Assembly: GCF_027595985.1 (NCBI RefSeq) | Contig: NC_073305.1 | Location: forward strand, 170,570,172-170,634,171 | Origin: Sorex araneus | Lineage: Eukaryota > Chordata > Mammalia > Eulipotyphla > Soricidae | Reading direction: 5' to 3' | Length of the DNA stretch: 64,000 bases | Shown here: positions 10,770 through 21,256 of the stretch, piece by piece | How the letters are laid out: the number at the start of each line of letters is the position of its first letter | Numbering within the stretch: the stretch's first letter is position 1 | Position numbers and translations under genes: made by a program | Notes under the pieces: generated by a model | What the model was told of the DNA's origin: nothing | Database searches by the model: none | The model's input: only the letters and a program-made list of their open reading frames with translations

Positions 10770-11090
10770 TTATTAAAATGTGGTATTTTATGTGTATTTA
10801 TCTAAAATATTATATCTTTTATATACAATATAAATATATAAAATATATTGTAGACCATACAAAATTTATAATTTTTATATTTTGTCTGGTTTAAATATAT
10901 TTATTAGATATATTTAATATTAAAATATTAAACAATTGATTTAATATCAACATAAAATGTTATAATTTATACATCAATATATATTAATGTTTATTTAAAA
11001 CATTAATTTAAATATTTATATTTAACATATTGATTTAAATAAAATTAAATGTTGCATTTAAATATTTGACGTTATAAATAAATGCATATT
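10770..11090. repeat. AT-rich low-complexity tract
   Basis: About 320 bp almost free of G and C, with many TTTAAATAT and ATATTTAAT words. No regular unit. Confidence 0.85.
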
Positions 11091-11107
11091 TCTTTCGAAT
11101 ACAAAGA

Positions 11108-11392
11108 ATTTTACAAATTCTCACAGTCTGGAGGCCAGAAAGAAACCCAGGTGAAGACCTCGGGAGGGTTGGTGTCATTCTGAGAACTTTCTCTTTGGCT
11201 TGCCCTCTTGTCTCTGTGTTTTCATGTGGCTTTTCCTTTGTGTTAAATTGGATCTGGGTTTGTTCACATGACTTGACTTCACCTATTCTCTCTTTAAAGT
11301 CACATTCTCCAAAATGCCATCACATTCTGAGTTTCTAGGGGTTAGGATTTCTGTGCATGAATTGGGGAGGGGGTTCCAATTCAGCTGTAACA
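11108..11392 (-). mobile_element. Possible ancient MaLR-type LTR remnant
   Basis: The layout TTCTCACAGTCTGGAGGCC, then TTCATGTGGCTTTTCC, AAAGTCACATTCTCC and GGGGTTAGGATTTC near GAATTGGGGAGG resembles a common ancient mammalian LTR read on the minus strand. The family assignment is from memory and uncertain. Confidence 0.4.
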
Positions 11393-11511
11393 CCTTTATC
11401 TAGTGATGTGGTAAAGATATGAGAACTCATTTTTCTTTACATAGTTGTATGTTTTATTATACTGTGAAACAATTTATGTTAAAAGATTTAAGTCAGGCAA
11501 TTATAATGCTT

Positions 11512-11740
11512 TCTTTTTAAAAAATTTTATTGAATCACTGCAAGATAGTTACAAGCTTTCATGTTTGGGTTACAATCATACAATGATTTAACACCCATCC
11601 CTCCACCAGTGCACATTCCCCACCACCGATATCCCCAATATACACCCCCTTTCCCACCCTCCCCCTACTTCCATGGCAGACAATATTCCCCATACTCTCT
11701 TTCTAATTTTGGGCATTATGGCTTGCAACACAGATGCTGG
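11512..11740 (-). mobile_element. Lsh 3' end
   Basis: TTTATTGAATCACTGCAAGA, CACCCATCCCTCCACCAGTG and CATGGCAGACAATATTCCCC mark the shrew L1 3'UTR. ATGCTTT words on both sides may be a short TSD. Confidence 0.88.
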
Positions 11741-11907
11741 GAGATGCTTTTAATGAAAGTAAAGTGTATTGTGAAGCATGCTTTAAATGTTTTGAGTTAA
11801 AATTTGAAATGAAACTAAATTTTATTCAGAGTTCTCTTAAAAATGATTGTGAAAATTTACTAAATTTAGGACTAGTTTAGGGGCTTAGTTGCACTTAAAA
11901 GCTTAAG
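11741..11907. other. Intergenic, nothing recognised
   Basis: Short AT-rich spacer between an L1 3' end and a degenerate SINE. Confidence 0.5.
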
Positions 11908-12030
11908 GAGGCCAGAGAGAGAGATAGAGAGAGAGTTCAGTGGGTGAGTAAAAATAGTCCCTTGAGCATTGCCAGAAGGGATCCCAGGGCACAGCGCCAG
12001 GAGCAAGCAGCAAATAGGTCTCCCAAACTT
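11908..12030 (+). mobile_element. S1 SINE, degenerate with internal deletion
   Basis: GGCCAGAGAGAGAGATAG and CCTTGAGCATTGCCAGAAG flank a deletion of most of the tRNA-derived part. Confidence 0.6.
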
Positions 12031-12239
12031 TAAAAACATAGATAGTTTTATTATTTATTGACCTTAATACTTTAAACATCAAATTTAAAAACACAAATCT
12101 TTATATTTTCTACATTTCCCCAACAACTCTCAAAGGCACCAGCAAAATCAAACAAAGCAAAATCCTTTCATTTAATAAGATCAGTTTACAAATGCCACAA
12201 AAATATTGTTTCATTTAAATTCTTATTATATTTAATCTA

Positions 12240-12420
12240 TAATTTATTTGGGTCAAAACTGTTATTGTAACAATGTTCTCCCATTTCTGCATGGTGTATG
12301 TTTTCATTTACTAAGATCAACTTTTTATTTTAACTTTAAAGCTTGTCTAATTTTCTCCATATGAATCATTGACATCTTCTGTTAGATTTATTCTTAGGCA
12401 TCTGCAGTGCATAAAGTTTA
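12240..12420 (-). mobile_element. L1-old ORF2 fragment
   Basis: TTCTCCCATTTCTGCATGGTG and GTTAGATTTATTCTTAGGCAT match the antisense of a common mammalian L1 ORF2 segment. Borders are vague. Confidence 0.5.
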
Positions 12421-12526
12421 CTTCTATGTAACTATTATTCTATGTAACTATTATTAAATAAATGAAATACAAATTTAGAGAGCTAGTTGGCTTTGCTAAC
12501 TGTTTCATTAATAACACCCAACATAG

Positions 12527-12700
12527 AGGGCTGAAGCTATAGTACAGAGGATAGAGCATTTGCCTTGCATGTGGCCAACGCGGGTTTGATCCCCAGTATC
12601 CATATGGTCCCCCGAGCATCGCCAGGAGTAATTCCTGAGTGCAGAACCAGGAGTAACCCCAGTGAATCGCTGAGTGTGACCTCCAAGAAGAAAAAAATAG
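12527..12700 (+). mobile_element. S1 SINE
   Basis: AGGGCTGAAGCTATAGTACAG head, TTTGATCCCCAG B-box side, CATATGGTCCCCCGAGCAT body and an AAGAAAAAAA tail. Confidence 0.93.
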
Positions 12701-12782
12701 CTTCCAATATAGCAAGTTTCTAGATATTGCAAGGGTTTACCTACAGCAAGTTTTAATAATAAGAGGGCTTATTTCTTTCCTG

Positions 12783-13003
12783 TTTTTAATTTTTTTTTAT
12801 TGAATCACAGTGAGATGCACAGTTAGAAGTTGTTTATGATTGGGTTTCAGTTGCACAATGTTCCAACATCTGTCCCTTCACCAGTGCACATTTCCCACCA
12901 CCAATGTCCCTAGTTTCCCACCTGCCAACACCCCCCACCACCACCACCCCTATGGCAGGCACTTTTCTTGTCTCTGTCTCTCTTCATCTGTCTGTCTGTT
13001 GTA
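12783..13003 (-). mobile_element. Lsh 3' end
   Basis: TTTATTGAATCACAGTGAGA to CCCCTATGGCAGGCACTTTT, then CTGTCTGTCTG simple sequence. TAAGAGGG occurs on both sides (about 12760 and 13003) as a likely short TSD. Confidence 0.88.
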
Positions 13004-13152
13004 AGAGGGTTTCTAGTAAGAGGATTTTATAGAAAGAAGGTTGAACGCTGTTACATAAAATTCAAGATAATAATAGGCAAAGCCACTTAGGGTGATGGCT
13101 ATCACTGGTGCCAACCAAAACTCCACATTGATTTGTGTAAGAATAATTGACC

Positions 13153-13335
13153 TGGGGCTGGAGTGTAGTATAGTGGATAGGGCGTTTGCCCTGTACATGG
13201 CTGACCCGGGTTCGATTCCCAGCATCCCATATGGTTCCCTGAGCACCACAAGGAGCAATTCCTGAGTGCAGAGCTAGGAGTAACCCTTGAACATCGCCAG
13301 GTGTGACCCAAAAAGTAAAAAAAAAAAAAGAAAGA
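13153..13335 (+). mobile_element. S1 SINE with 14-bp TSD
   Basis: Full S1 with tail A13 then (GAAA)n. Direct repeats AAGAATAATTGACC lie at 13139-13152 and 13336-13349, showing insertion by target-primed reverse transcription. Confidence 0.97.
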
Positions 13336-13477
13336 AAGAATAATTGACCAACCTGACACCCTGGTCAGACTGACACTTTTAGATTAGGTATTAAGGGGTA
13401 GAGTTCAGTATGGAAGACTCAAATTTTGACTTGTTTTTACTTTGGGTGGGTATTTTTTTTTAGGTAGGTGGGGAGGG

Positions 13478-13627
13478 AACCATATCTGGTAGTTCTTAGC
13501 TGTTACTCCTGGCTCTATGCACTGAACTCTCCTGGCAGTGCTCAGAAGACCATCCAGGGAGCTGGAAATCAAACTGATTCAGCCACATTCAAGGCAGCTC
13601 CTTACCCACAGTACTATCTCTCTGACC
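13478..13627 (-). mobile_element. S1 SINE, old copy
   Basis: GTTACTCCTGGCTCTATGCA, GGCAGTGCTCAGAAGACCAT and CAGTACTATCTCTCTGACC are reverse-strand S1 landmarks with many changes. Confidence 0.82.
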
Positions 13628-13694
13628 TGCTCTTTTGTTTTGAACATTACTATGGACTGTCTTACACTTGGCATTTGAATAAGAGATAATCTTT

Positions 13695-13877
13695 GTTTTG
13701 TTTTGTTTTTTCTTTTTGGGTCACACCCAGCAATGCACAGGGGTTACCTCCTGGCTTTGCACTCAGGAATTATTCCTGGCGGTGCTCAGGGGACCATATG
13801 GGATGCTGAAAATCGAATCTGGGTTGGCCACGTCCAAAGCAAATGCCCTATCCACTGTGCTATTGCTCTAGCCCCCA
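13695..13877 (-). mobile_element. S1 SINE with ~16-bp TSD
   Basis: Full copy with a TTTTG-rich tail. AATAAGAGA(T/C)AATCTT lies at 13679-13694 and 13878-13893. Confidence 0.96.
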
Positions 13878-14029
13878 ATAAGAGACAATCTTGAAGAAAT
13901 TATTCTGTTTGAAAAGATAGAATTTAAAATGTATATATGAAAACTAAAATGTATTTTGGGAGAAAATATTGTTCTGCTTATCACTGGCAACTCATATTTC
14001 TCTTGATTTTGTGTTTCTGCTTCCATTTT

Positions 14030-14335
14030 TATTTTATTTTATTTTATTTTTTATGGAGGGGCCACACCTAGCAATGTCTCCTTTAATTGTTTTTATAAGT
14101 AAGTTAGTATTTTGAACAGGTTAAGTAATTCAAAAACAGAAATGTTACAGAAAACTGCAGTTTCCAACATCTCTATTAGTTATCTACATCCTCTATAAGT
14201 CAAGACTCACAGACCTACAAGATGAGTGCTGGGGAGAATGCTCAAAAGACTGGAGTGCATCCTCAACCACGGAGCTAGGAGTAGTCCCGAAATACCAACA
14301 GATGTGACCCTCAAACTACAAATAAACAACAATTA
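14030..14335. mobile_element. Two S1 scraps
   Basis: GGGGCCACACCTAGCAATG near 14058 is a minus-strand 3' scrap after a TTTTA run. CTGGGGAGAATGCTC to AACAGATGTGACCC (about 14226-14320) is a headless plus-strand scrap. Confidence 0.5.
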
Positions 14336-14479
14336 TGCTGAGTATTTTGTATAACCTTCCAGAGATTCTAAAGGTATGCATATAAACAAATATGGACATA
14401 TAATATTTTAGCCCTTTAAAACACTTAGAGGTAATAAAATACATACCAACGTTCTCCTTTGAGTTTTTGCTTTATTTTT

Positions 14480-14620
14480 AATAGTTTATAAAGATTATCC
14501 CATATAATTCCAAAGGCGTTTCACTCATTCTTTTCTTACCTTGTTTTACAGCTGTATAATATTCCATTTTGTGGAAGTATTATAATTCAAATAAACAGCC
14601 TCTTATTGTCAAAGGTAGAA
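14480..14620 (-). mobile_element. L1-old 3' fragment
   Basis: CAGCTGTATAATATTCCATT with GTGGAAGTAT is the antisense of the conserved end of L1 ORF2. Confidence 0.5.
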
Positions 14621-14835
14621 AAAATTATTAAATTTTTTATTATTAGAAAAAATATAAATTTGAAACTTATTGAAGTTACATTTAATTTAGTAAAAAAATT
14701 TAGATATTATTTTTATAAGCACTTTTTAAAATATTAGGAGGATTTTCAATGTGTACCTATGTTGATACCATAGTTCACACTAGGGGTCGCCAAAACAGTA
14801 TTAAATACCAAAAAATAGTAATTTTTTAAAATTTT

Positions 14836-14985
14836 GTTTGTTTGGGTGTTTCATCTATACTTGGCTTACTCCTATTTCTGTGCTCAGGAACACTCCTAGT
14901 GGTGCTTGGGGGACCACCTGCGGTGCTGATCAAACTCGAGTTGGCCACGTGCAAGGCAAGCACCTAAAGCCCTGTACCCAACCAC
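14836..14985 (-). mobile_element. S1 SINE, old copy
   Basis: CTTACTCCTATTTCTGTGCTC, GTGGTGCTTGGGGGACCACC and TTGGCCACGTGCAAGGCAAG are present, with a small deletion before the B box. Confidence 0.85.
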
Positions 14986-15049
14986 CAAGTAGTAGTTGAG
15001 GACATTTCCTAACTAGACACCTTAACTTTCTAAATCACAATGTACAGAA

Positions 15050-15692
15050 AAGGTATCTTGTGAATGAGGTGATAAGATAATGCTTTATGCCCCCTTCCCT
15101 TTAAATTTTTCCATTAGTTTACAATGTTTCAAAATCTCATGAATATAGCTTGACACCCTTAAATGTGGAAGTCATTACACGTACTATGAATTTCCAGTGC
15201 CATTCTACCACTAAAAAGATCCCACGTCCTAGATCTCCACCCCCAACCTTTCCTTTTCTTTCTGACAGCTACCATAATTTTCACCGTCTAGGTTTCCCAC
15301 CCCCAGTTTCTTTGCTTTAGTTACTTATATTACACAGATGAGTAAAAAGTCTATCTTCCGTGTCTTTCCATCTATTTTTGAAGCGAAAGGAATGATTTCA
15401 TCTCTTTTCGTGGCAGATCAGTATTCCACTGAATGCATATGTCACAGCTTCTTTATCAAGATATTTGTTGATGGACATTTATGTTGATTCCATGTTCAGG
15501 TTATTGTAAATAATGCTCCTACAAACGTGAATCCAATATCTTTTCAAATTAGTGTTTTCATATTCTTTCATTAAATCTAGGAATGGTATCACTGGGTCAT
15601 ATGGCTTTGCCATTTAAATTTTTTAGAAAAGAAGCATCGCCCCATTTTGCAAAGGAGCTACACTAATTTAGATTATCTTAACAGTGTACCAG
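15050..15692 (-). mobile_element. L1-old, segment 1 of a split element (ORF2 end)
   Basis: Antisense L1 ORF2 terminus: CAGTATTCCACTGAATGCAT, TATTTGTTGATGGACATTTA, CTGGGTCATATGGC, then AACAGTGTACCAG at the right edge. The sequence resumes collinearly at 17036, 17895 and 19053, so one ancient minus-strand L1 was split three times. Confidence 0.75.
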
Positions 15693-17035
15693 GGCCCACC
15701 GGCCTCAGCTGCCACCATGTAGACTCACTCAGCATCCCTGCTCTAAAGATTCCTGACAAAAACTCCTTGGAGATGCACACCAAGCAGCTAAAACTCATGA
15801 AATCACGGTTCTCCAAGCTGAAAACTCTGGGGTGCTCTCGGAATAGATCCTGGGGCCAAGGCAGGCGGGCCAAGGGCTCAACTCAACCAGACATGCCAAA
15901 CTGAATAATTTAAGGTACTGGGTGTCCCGGCTGAGAACTTCAGGATCTTCTCATTGTCGCGGTGGGCAGCCTCCCCATCCCCCAACACCCATTCTTCTAG
16001 AAGTCTCAGCAGTCACGTAACCCCTCTCACAGCTGCCTATGCGTGAACTCATAGGCCCAGACCTTAGATCCTGAAGTCGCTGTACACCTTCTAATTCCTT
16101 AGTACTGAAATTCTGGTAGGAAAACACCAAAATAGGCGGGAAAGTAACCTAGTAGCCAACCAAACTCGACCACCAAAGACAATAACACAGATGGCTCAAC
16201 TAGCAACAAACAGCTTAATAAATTCTCAGAGAAGGACTTAACAACCCTGTGATGACATGTAACTAGTTTCATGTTAAAAATTGATTTTTATATACTCACT
16301 GATTATATCAATGAATATTTGGAACAGACATTTCCTATTCTTCAATACTCTGTCTTTAGGAAAGGAATTCCTAGATAAAATTTATCTTGTCTATTTTGTG
16401 TTTCTTTTAACTCCTCAAAAGTGACTTTCCTGGCACCTATTCAGTTATGGAGTTTAGAGGGTAGACAGCAGGGGCTTGGGAGGCAAATCTTGGGTAAATT
16501 TTGGTATTCTGTTTTATGAAATTATATTTTAAGTATTTGATTCAAAAGAGGTCCCCATTAATGCTTGAGAAAATAATGCTTATAATAAAGTACTCCAGCC
16601 ATTATAAGCAAAACTTTGCCATATCTTTTATCACAGTTGAAGCTGCTCCGTCTCAGTATATGCAAATGAAAAAAAATATTTTAAGCACATTTTCTGCCTT
16701 GGGCTCAATGGGTAGGGCATTTGCCTTGCACGCCGCTGACCCGGGTTTGATTCCTCCACCCCTCTTGGAGAGCCTGGCAAGCTACCGAGAGTATCCTGCT
16801 CACACAGCAGAGCCTGGCAAGCTACCCTTGGCATATTTGATATGCTAAAAACAGTAACAACAAGTCTCACAATGGAGACATTACTGGCGCCCGCTCAAGC
16901 AAATCAATGAGCAACGGGATGCAGTGTCAGTGACAGTGATACACTGATTTTTTATTGGAGATTTTTTATCTAATCCATTTGAAATATCGAACTGTATCAA
17001 CAGTTGTGGCTTTTATCTATAAAATAAACAAAATA
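15693..17035 (+). mobile_element. 1.34-kb retroinserted sequence of unknown origin
   Basis: Bounded by perfect 13-bp repeats AACAGTGTACCAG at 15680-15692 and 17036-17048, where the host L1 reads through. The right end is A-rich (ATAAAATAAACAAAATAAAC), so the RNA was plus-sense. The 5' 400 bp are GC-richer, the rest AT-rich. An 85-codon open frame at 15647 starts in the host L1 and is not credible. I could not identify the source: a processed transcript, an L1 5' region and an unlisted repeat are all possible. An S2 copy sits inside. Confidence 0.6.
16701..16947 (+). mobile_element. S2 SINE, head slightly truncated
   Basis: Starts within the A-box side (GGGCTCAATGGGTAGGGCAT), has CCGGGTTTGATTCCTCCACC and ends GCAGTGTCAGTGACAGTGAT. 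Younger than its host insertion. Confidence 0.95.
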
Positions 17036-17137
17036 AACAGTGTACCAGAAATCCTTTTTTTCTCTATCTTCACACCAACATTTGTTGTTTTCAAATTTTT
17101 TTAGGCAGACCATTTTCACAATGTGAGGTGGCATCTC
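17036..17137 (-). mobile_element. L1-old, segment 2
   Basis: Antisense CTTCACACCAACATTTGTTG and GTGAGGTGGCATCTC continue segment 1 towards the 5' side of ORF2. Confidence 0.75.
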
Positions 17138-17369
17138 GAGAGCTTGTTTGGAGGTTCTAACACGTGGGTCGCAGCTACTCATATGCCTTTGACCGAAGAC
17201 AGGTTCATCTCTATTCGGGGAAGGCCATCCTCTTCGACCAAGCACACAGCTTCGGGAGGGACATGCAGTGTGGGAGGAAGGGGACACCCGCCTAGCCAGC
17301 CAGATCAGCCGAATTAACCCTGATGATCAAGGGGGTGACAGATGTTGCAGCCAGATCGCGCTCACATCT
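17138..17369 (-). pseudogene. RN7SK: 7SK snRNA retropseudogene, 3'-truncated
   Basis: The minus strand matches human 7SK RNA from its 5' end (ATGTGAG, GCGATCTGGCTGC, ACATCTGTCACCCC, GTTAATTCGGCTGATCTGGC, TGGCTAGGCGGGTGTCCCC) to AGAACCTCCAAACAAGCTCT. This is about 230 of roughly 330 nt. The last about 100 nt of 7SK, including the 3' hairpin and Pol III terminator, are absent, and the sequence stops at a TSD. 7SK RNA scaffolds HEXIM/P-TEFb control of Pol II elongation. No snRNA promoter (TATA/PSE) is visible beyond 17369, so this is a non-functional copy. It forms one end of a larger chimeric insertion. Confidence 0.9.
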
Positions 17370-17599
17370 TGGGGCTCGCACCAGGCTGTTTTCACTCTGG
17401 GCGCCCTAGAGGGGAGCAGTGAGAACCCTCCCAGCCCCAAGGGACCCAGCCCCGGCAGCCGACCTCCACTACTCAACACTGCTGCCATGCTTTAGGCCAC
17501 TTTCCGGACACATTATAAGGCACTTCCTACCCATTTTCCATAACTACCACACCATATTTGATGGATTTCAGACAGTAGGCAACAAATCATAAAGAGCAA
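17370..17599. other. Unidentified part of the chimeric insertion
   Basis: GC-rich up to about 17510, then mixed. It is not 7SK, S2 or L1 as far as I can see. Confidence 0.4.
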
Positions 17600-17725
17600 T
17601 ATGTATGTACATATACATATTATATATTATATAATATGTAATATAATATAATATATTATATTACATATTATACAACACATTATATATTATATTACATATT
17701 ATATAATATATATTATATATAATAG
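17600..17725. repeat. (AT)-rich satellite-like tract
   Basis: Irregular TATATTATATAATAT words for about 125 bp, strongly self-complementary. Confidence 0.9.
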
Positions 17726-17879
17726 GTCTCATTTCTCTGACCCTGAAAGAGCCTCCATTTGTTGGTAAAGACAAGTAAGGAGAGGCTGCTAAAATCTCAG
17801 GGCTGGGAGGAATAGAGATGTTAGTGGTGCCCGTTCGAGTAAATCAATGAACAACAGGATGACAGTGGTACAGCGTACA
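17726..17879 (+). mobile_element. S2-long SINE 3' part
   Basis: GGTCTCATTTCTCTGACCC through GGAGAGGCTGCTAAAATCTC to the RTE-like tail GATGACAGTGGTACAGCGTAC. It contains a block absent from ordinary S2 but shared with 35680-35750. It ends exactly at the right TSD (17880). Confidence 0.8.
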
Positions 17880-17894
17880 GTGAGGTGGCATCTC

Positions 17895-18408
17895 ATTATG
17901 GTTTTGATCAACATTTCCCTATAGTAATTGCTGTTCAGTATTCTCTTGTTTCTGGGGCCATCTGTCTCTGTACTATTTGGTGAAGTGTTTATGCAGGTAT
18001 TTTGTCCATTTTTTAAAAATGGATTGCTTGCTTTTTTTGTTTAGTTGCTAGAGTTCTTTAGATATTTTAGAAATTAGTTCATTATCAGATGTATGATATG
18101 CAAATGTTTTGTTTTACTTGTTAGGTTGACTTCTTTTGTTTGGACATTTGGTGGTTTTGTTTTGTTTTAGCTTTCAGCAGGTTTTTTTTTCTTTTACTGT
18201 GTAGAAACTTTAAATTTTTATGTAGTTTCATTTGTTTATTCTTCCTTTTTTTCCCGTCAATAACGGATTTGAGTCTCCAAATACATCTTGGATACTGAGA
18301 TTCTGCAGTGTATCACCAATGTTTTTTTCTATGTGTTTTAAAGTTTCCGACAATTTCAAGTTCATTTTGAGTTAATTTGTGTGACATGTTAAGAAGTGAC
18401 CTAATTTC
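17895..18408 (-). mobile_element. L1-old, segment 3
   Basis: Antisense ATTATGGTTTTGATC, GAGTTCTTTAGATATTTTAG and GTTCATTTTGAGTTAATTTG match successive L1 ORF2 positions. It ends at the TSD AAGAAGTGACCTAATTTC. Confidence 0.75.
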
Positions 18409-18960
18409 TGGATCAACATGGAAAGTATTATGTTAAGTGAAATGAGTCAGAAAGAGAGAGACAGACATAGAATGATTGCACTCATTTGTGGAATATAAAG
18501 TAACAAAATGGGAGACTAACACCCAAGAATAGTAGAGATAAATACCAAGACTATTACTTCACAGCTTAGAAGCCGGCCTCATATGTTGGGGAAAAAGGCA
18601 GCTCAGATAGAGAAGGGACCACCAAGTAAAGGGTGCTAGGAGGATCTGCTTGGGATAGGAGGCGCACGCTGAAAGTAGACTCTAGACTGAATATGATGGT
18701 CACTTAATACCTCTATTGCAAACCACAACACTCCAAAGGAGAGAGAGCGCAAAAGGGAATGCCCTGCCATAGAGGCGGGGTGGGTCAAGGGGGGGACAGG
18801 GTGGTGGGAGGGATACTGGGACCATTGGTGGTGGAAAATGGGCCCTGGTTGAGGGATGGATACTCAGATCATTGTATGACTGAAATGCAAGCATGGAAGT
18901 TTGTAAGTCTGTAACTGTACCTCACGGTGATAAACTAATAAAAAAATAAAATAAATAAAA
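18409..18960 (+). mobile_element. Lsh insertion with 18-bp TSD
   Basis: From the ORF2 end (GGATCAACATGGAAAGTATT, ATGAGTCAGAAAGAGAG) through the 3'UTR (CTGCCATAGAGGCGGG) to ACTAATAAAAAAATAAAAT. TSDs are 18391-18408 and 19035-19052 (AAGAAGTGACCTA(A/G)TTTC). One of the more complete 3' ends in the window. Confidence 0.95.
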
Positions 18961-19025
18961 ACTGGAGAAATCTTAATCATACAAAAATGCATTCAAAGTA
19001 AAGTTTGGGGGTTTCGGAGGATCTG
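18961..19025 (+). other. Candidate 3'-transduced sequence
   Basis: 65 bp (ACTGGAGAAATCTTAATCAT onward) lies between the L1's own A-rich end and a second A11 tract next to the right TSD. Other Lsh copies end at the first A tract, so this looks like read-through flank carried from a source locus. Confidence 0.6.
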
Positions 19026-19052
19026 AAAAAAAAAAAGAAGTGACCTAGTTTC

Positions 19053-19680
19053 ATTTTTCTCCGTATGACTGTGAAGACAATACTGTGGTTTGCTATGTTT
19101 TTTAATTTTCTTTCTTTACTACTACAGTTTAGTAACTATGGTTACGATAATGTGTTATAGCTTTAAAAGACAAGTAAGTTAAAGAATCTAGAAAAAAAAA
19201 GGAAACCACTTTTCCCTTATTATCAAAAAAATTTTACTTGGGGTTTTACATTTAGTCAGATTAACTAATGATGAATGGTATGGAATTTGGAGAATTTTTT
19301 AAATAGCTTGTGAGACATAAGCTTAGATTTTGTGTGTTTAAAATATCTTTAGTTCCAGTTTTTCGTTTCTCAGTCATTATGAATTTTGTATTTTGAGCAG
19401 ATCTAGAGATCCACTTTGGAAGAGTTTTGTCCCTAATTTGGCATGTACATAAAAAATTAATTTTTTTATACTTTTAAAGTAATCTTTTCTAGGGCTCATA
19501 TGATTTCTATGGGCAGACATTTATAGTTCTTCATTTGAGATTTAATTGGCTTGTCCCTCCTGATTATATTTTTTAAAATTCAAGCAACATGATTTGTAAA
19601 ATTATTCATAGTTATATTTTTAGACATATAATATTGCAGCATTGGGTCCCTCTCTATTCTTTAATAATAACTTTTAATCT
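19053..19680 (-). mobile_element. L1-old, segment 4
   Basis: CATTTTTCTCCGTATGACTGTG directly continues segment 3. Further right the match to ORF2 is weak and the border uncertain. Confidence 0.5.
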
Positions 19681-19850
19681 CAAGTTGGTGTAATACTTGA
19701 ACAAAATTTCTCATAGGAGAAATTTCTCACAGGAGAACTTTCACAAAGAAACTTTGAAACATTACATAGATGTTTTCATTTGTTGCAGTGCTATGAAATT
19801 TTGCTCAAATAAGATTAGGGCATAGGCACTAAATTACTTATTAATGGCAT

Positions 19851-20016
19851 TTTTTTTTTGCTTTTTGGATCACACCCAGCAATGCTCAGGGGTTACTCCT
19901 AGCTCTGCACTCAGGAATTACTCCTGGTGGTGCTTTGGGGACCATATGGGATGCCGGGAATCGAATTTGGGTTGGCTACATGCAAGCCCTATCTGCTGTG
20001 CTATCACTCCGGCCCC
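19851..20016 (-). mobile_element. S1 SINE with 11-bp TSD
   Basis: Full copy. ATTAATGGCAT lies at 19840-19850 and 20017-20027. Confidence 0.96.
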
Positions 20017-20054
20017 ATTAATGGCATGTTAAGTTAAGGAAAATGACCGGAAGT

Positions 20055-20240
20055 GGGGCTGGAGCAATAGTACAGCGGGTAGGGTACTTGAGTTGAATAT
20101 AGCCCACGTGGGTTTGATGGTTCTTTGGCAGTCTATATGGTTTTCTGAGCCCCTCCAGGAATGATCTGTGAGTGCAAAGCCAGTAATTAGCCCTGAGCAC
20201 AGCCAAATCCAAAACCAACAACCCCCCCAAAAAATAAAAA
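20055..20240 (+). mobile_element. S1 SINE
   Basis: GGGGCTGGAGCAATAGTACAG head is clear. The rest is diverged and ends in CCCCCCCAAAAAATAAAAAG. Confidence 0.9.
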
Positions 20241-21256
20241 GTGAAAAGGAACAGAAAGAAAAATGGCCTGACAAGACCTTATGAAAATATGAAGATACTG
20301 CATCTTAGTGGTTTAGAGGTGCTTCAATGAGCTACTGAAGTACTTTTACCTGGAAAATCCAGTACAGCTGATCAGCAATTACAAATCAGAATGAAAGCTA
20401 AAAAGAAAAAAGAATCAAAATGATTGGCAGTGATCTGTGCACAGAATTTCAACTACTCAATTAAGCATGTGATTCAATGTGGTCTACTTCAATTAAAAGT
20501 CAAGATGAAGCTATAGGAAAGGAGTTGAGTTTTACTTTAATTTGAACTGGACTTGAGTGAGCAGATTTGTCTAGTTTCTAGAAAATGTTTAAGTCTGTCA
20601 AATTTAAATCAGTGCAGGAAAGATGTTCCATTGTGACTTTTTTTTTCCAGAACATTTAAGTGTATAGAAGAGAAGTATCAAAGTCTGATTTTCATTTAAT
20701 AAGATCAGATTTCAAAGTCTACATGGCATTTTAGGACTTGTGCTAGATGTCCCTCCACCCATCCCTAGTATTCCTAAGTTAGAAGTTGCCAAAGGATTCA
20801 TATCAATGTGTTCTGCACCATGGCTCCCAAAGAAATGACATAGAAGGAAGTCTAATATTTTTAATGCTCTTGATTTTGTTTGCGGTAGCTAAGGCCAAAA
20901 AGGAATTTGGGAGTGGAACAGATTGGCACACACAGCCGTGGCTAAGTACCAACTGCACCGTTTCCCCACCTGTTCTTTTCACATTTTCTTCAGCTTATGT
21001 AAACTACCGTGCAAGTGCAGTTTCAAGTCTCCCCACTTCCAACAAGTAGCAGCCTTCAAATCTCTCTTAGAAAGAGATCCTAGCATTACTGTGGCTGCCG
21101 AATGACGGAATAACCAGTGTCAGCAAGTTAACTCCTTTAGTTTTTTGAGAGATTAGGGTTTTTTTTTGTACAGATATAAAAATATTCATAGTTTAATCTG
21201 TTATTTGTGGGATCCTCAAGACAACAAACAAAATTCTATATTAGAAGGTCTTTTCT
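20241..21256. other. Intergenic, nothing recognised
   Basis: About 1 kb with no identifiable gene or repeat. The 87-codon frame at 20786 shows no domain and overlaps another frame. Confidence 0.5.

Noticed and set aside
17370-17510. 7SK promoter upstream of the 7SK copy
   Set aside because: No TATA box or PSE-like motif at the expected distances, so no evidence that the copy is a gene.
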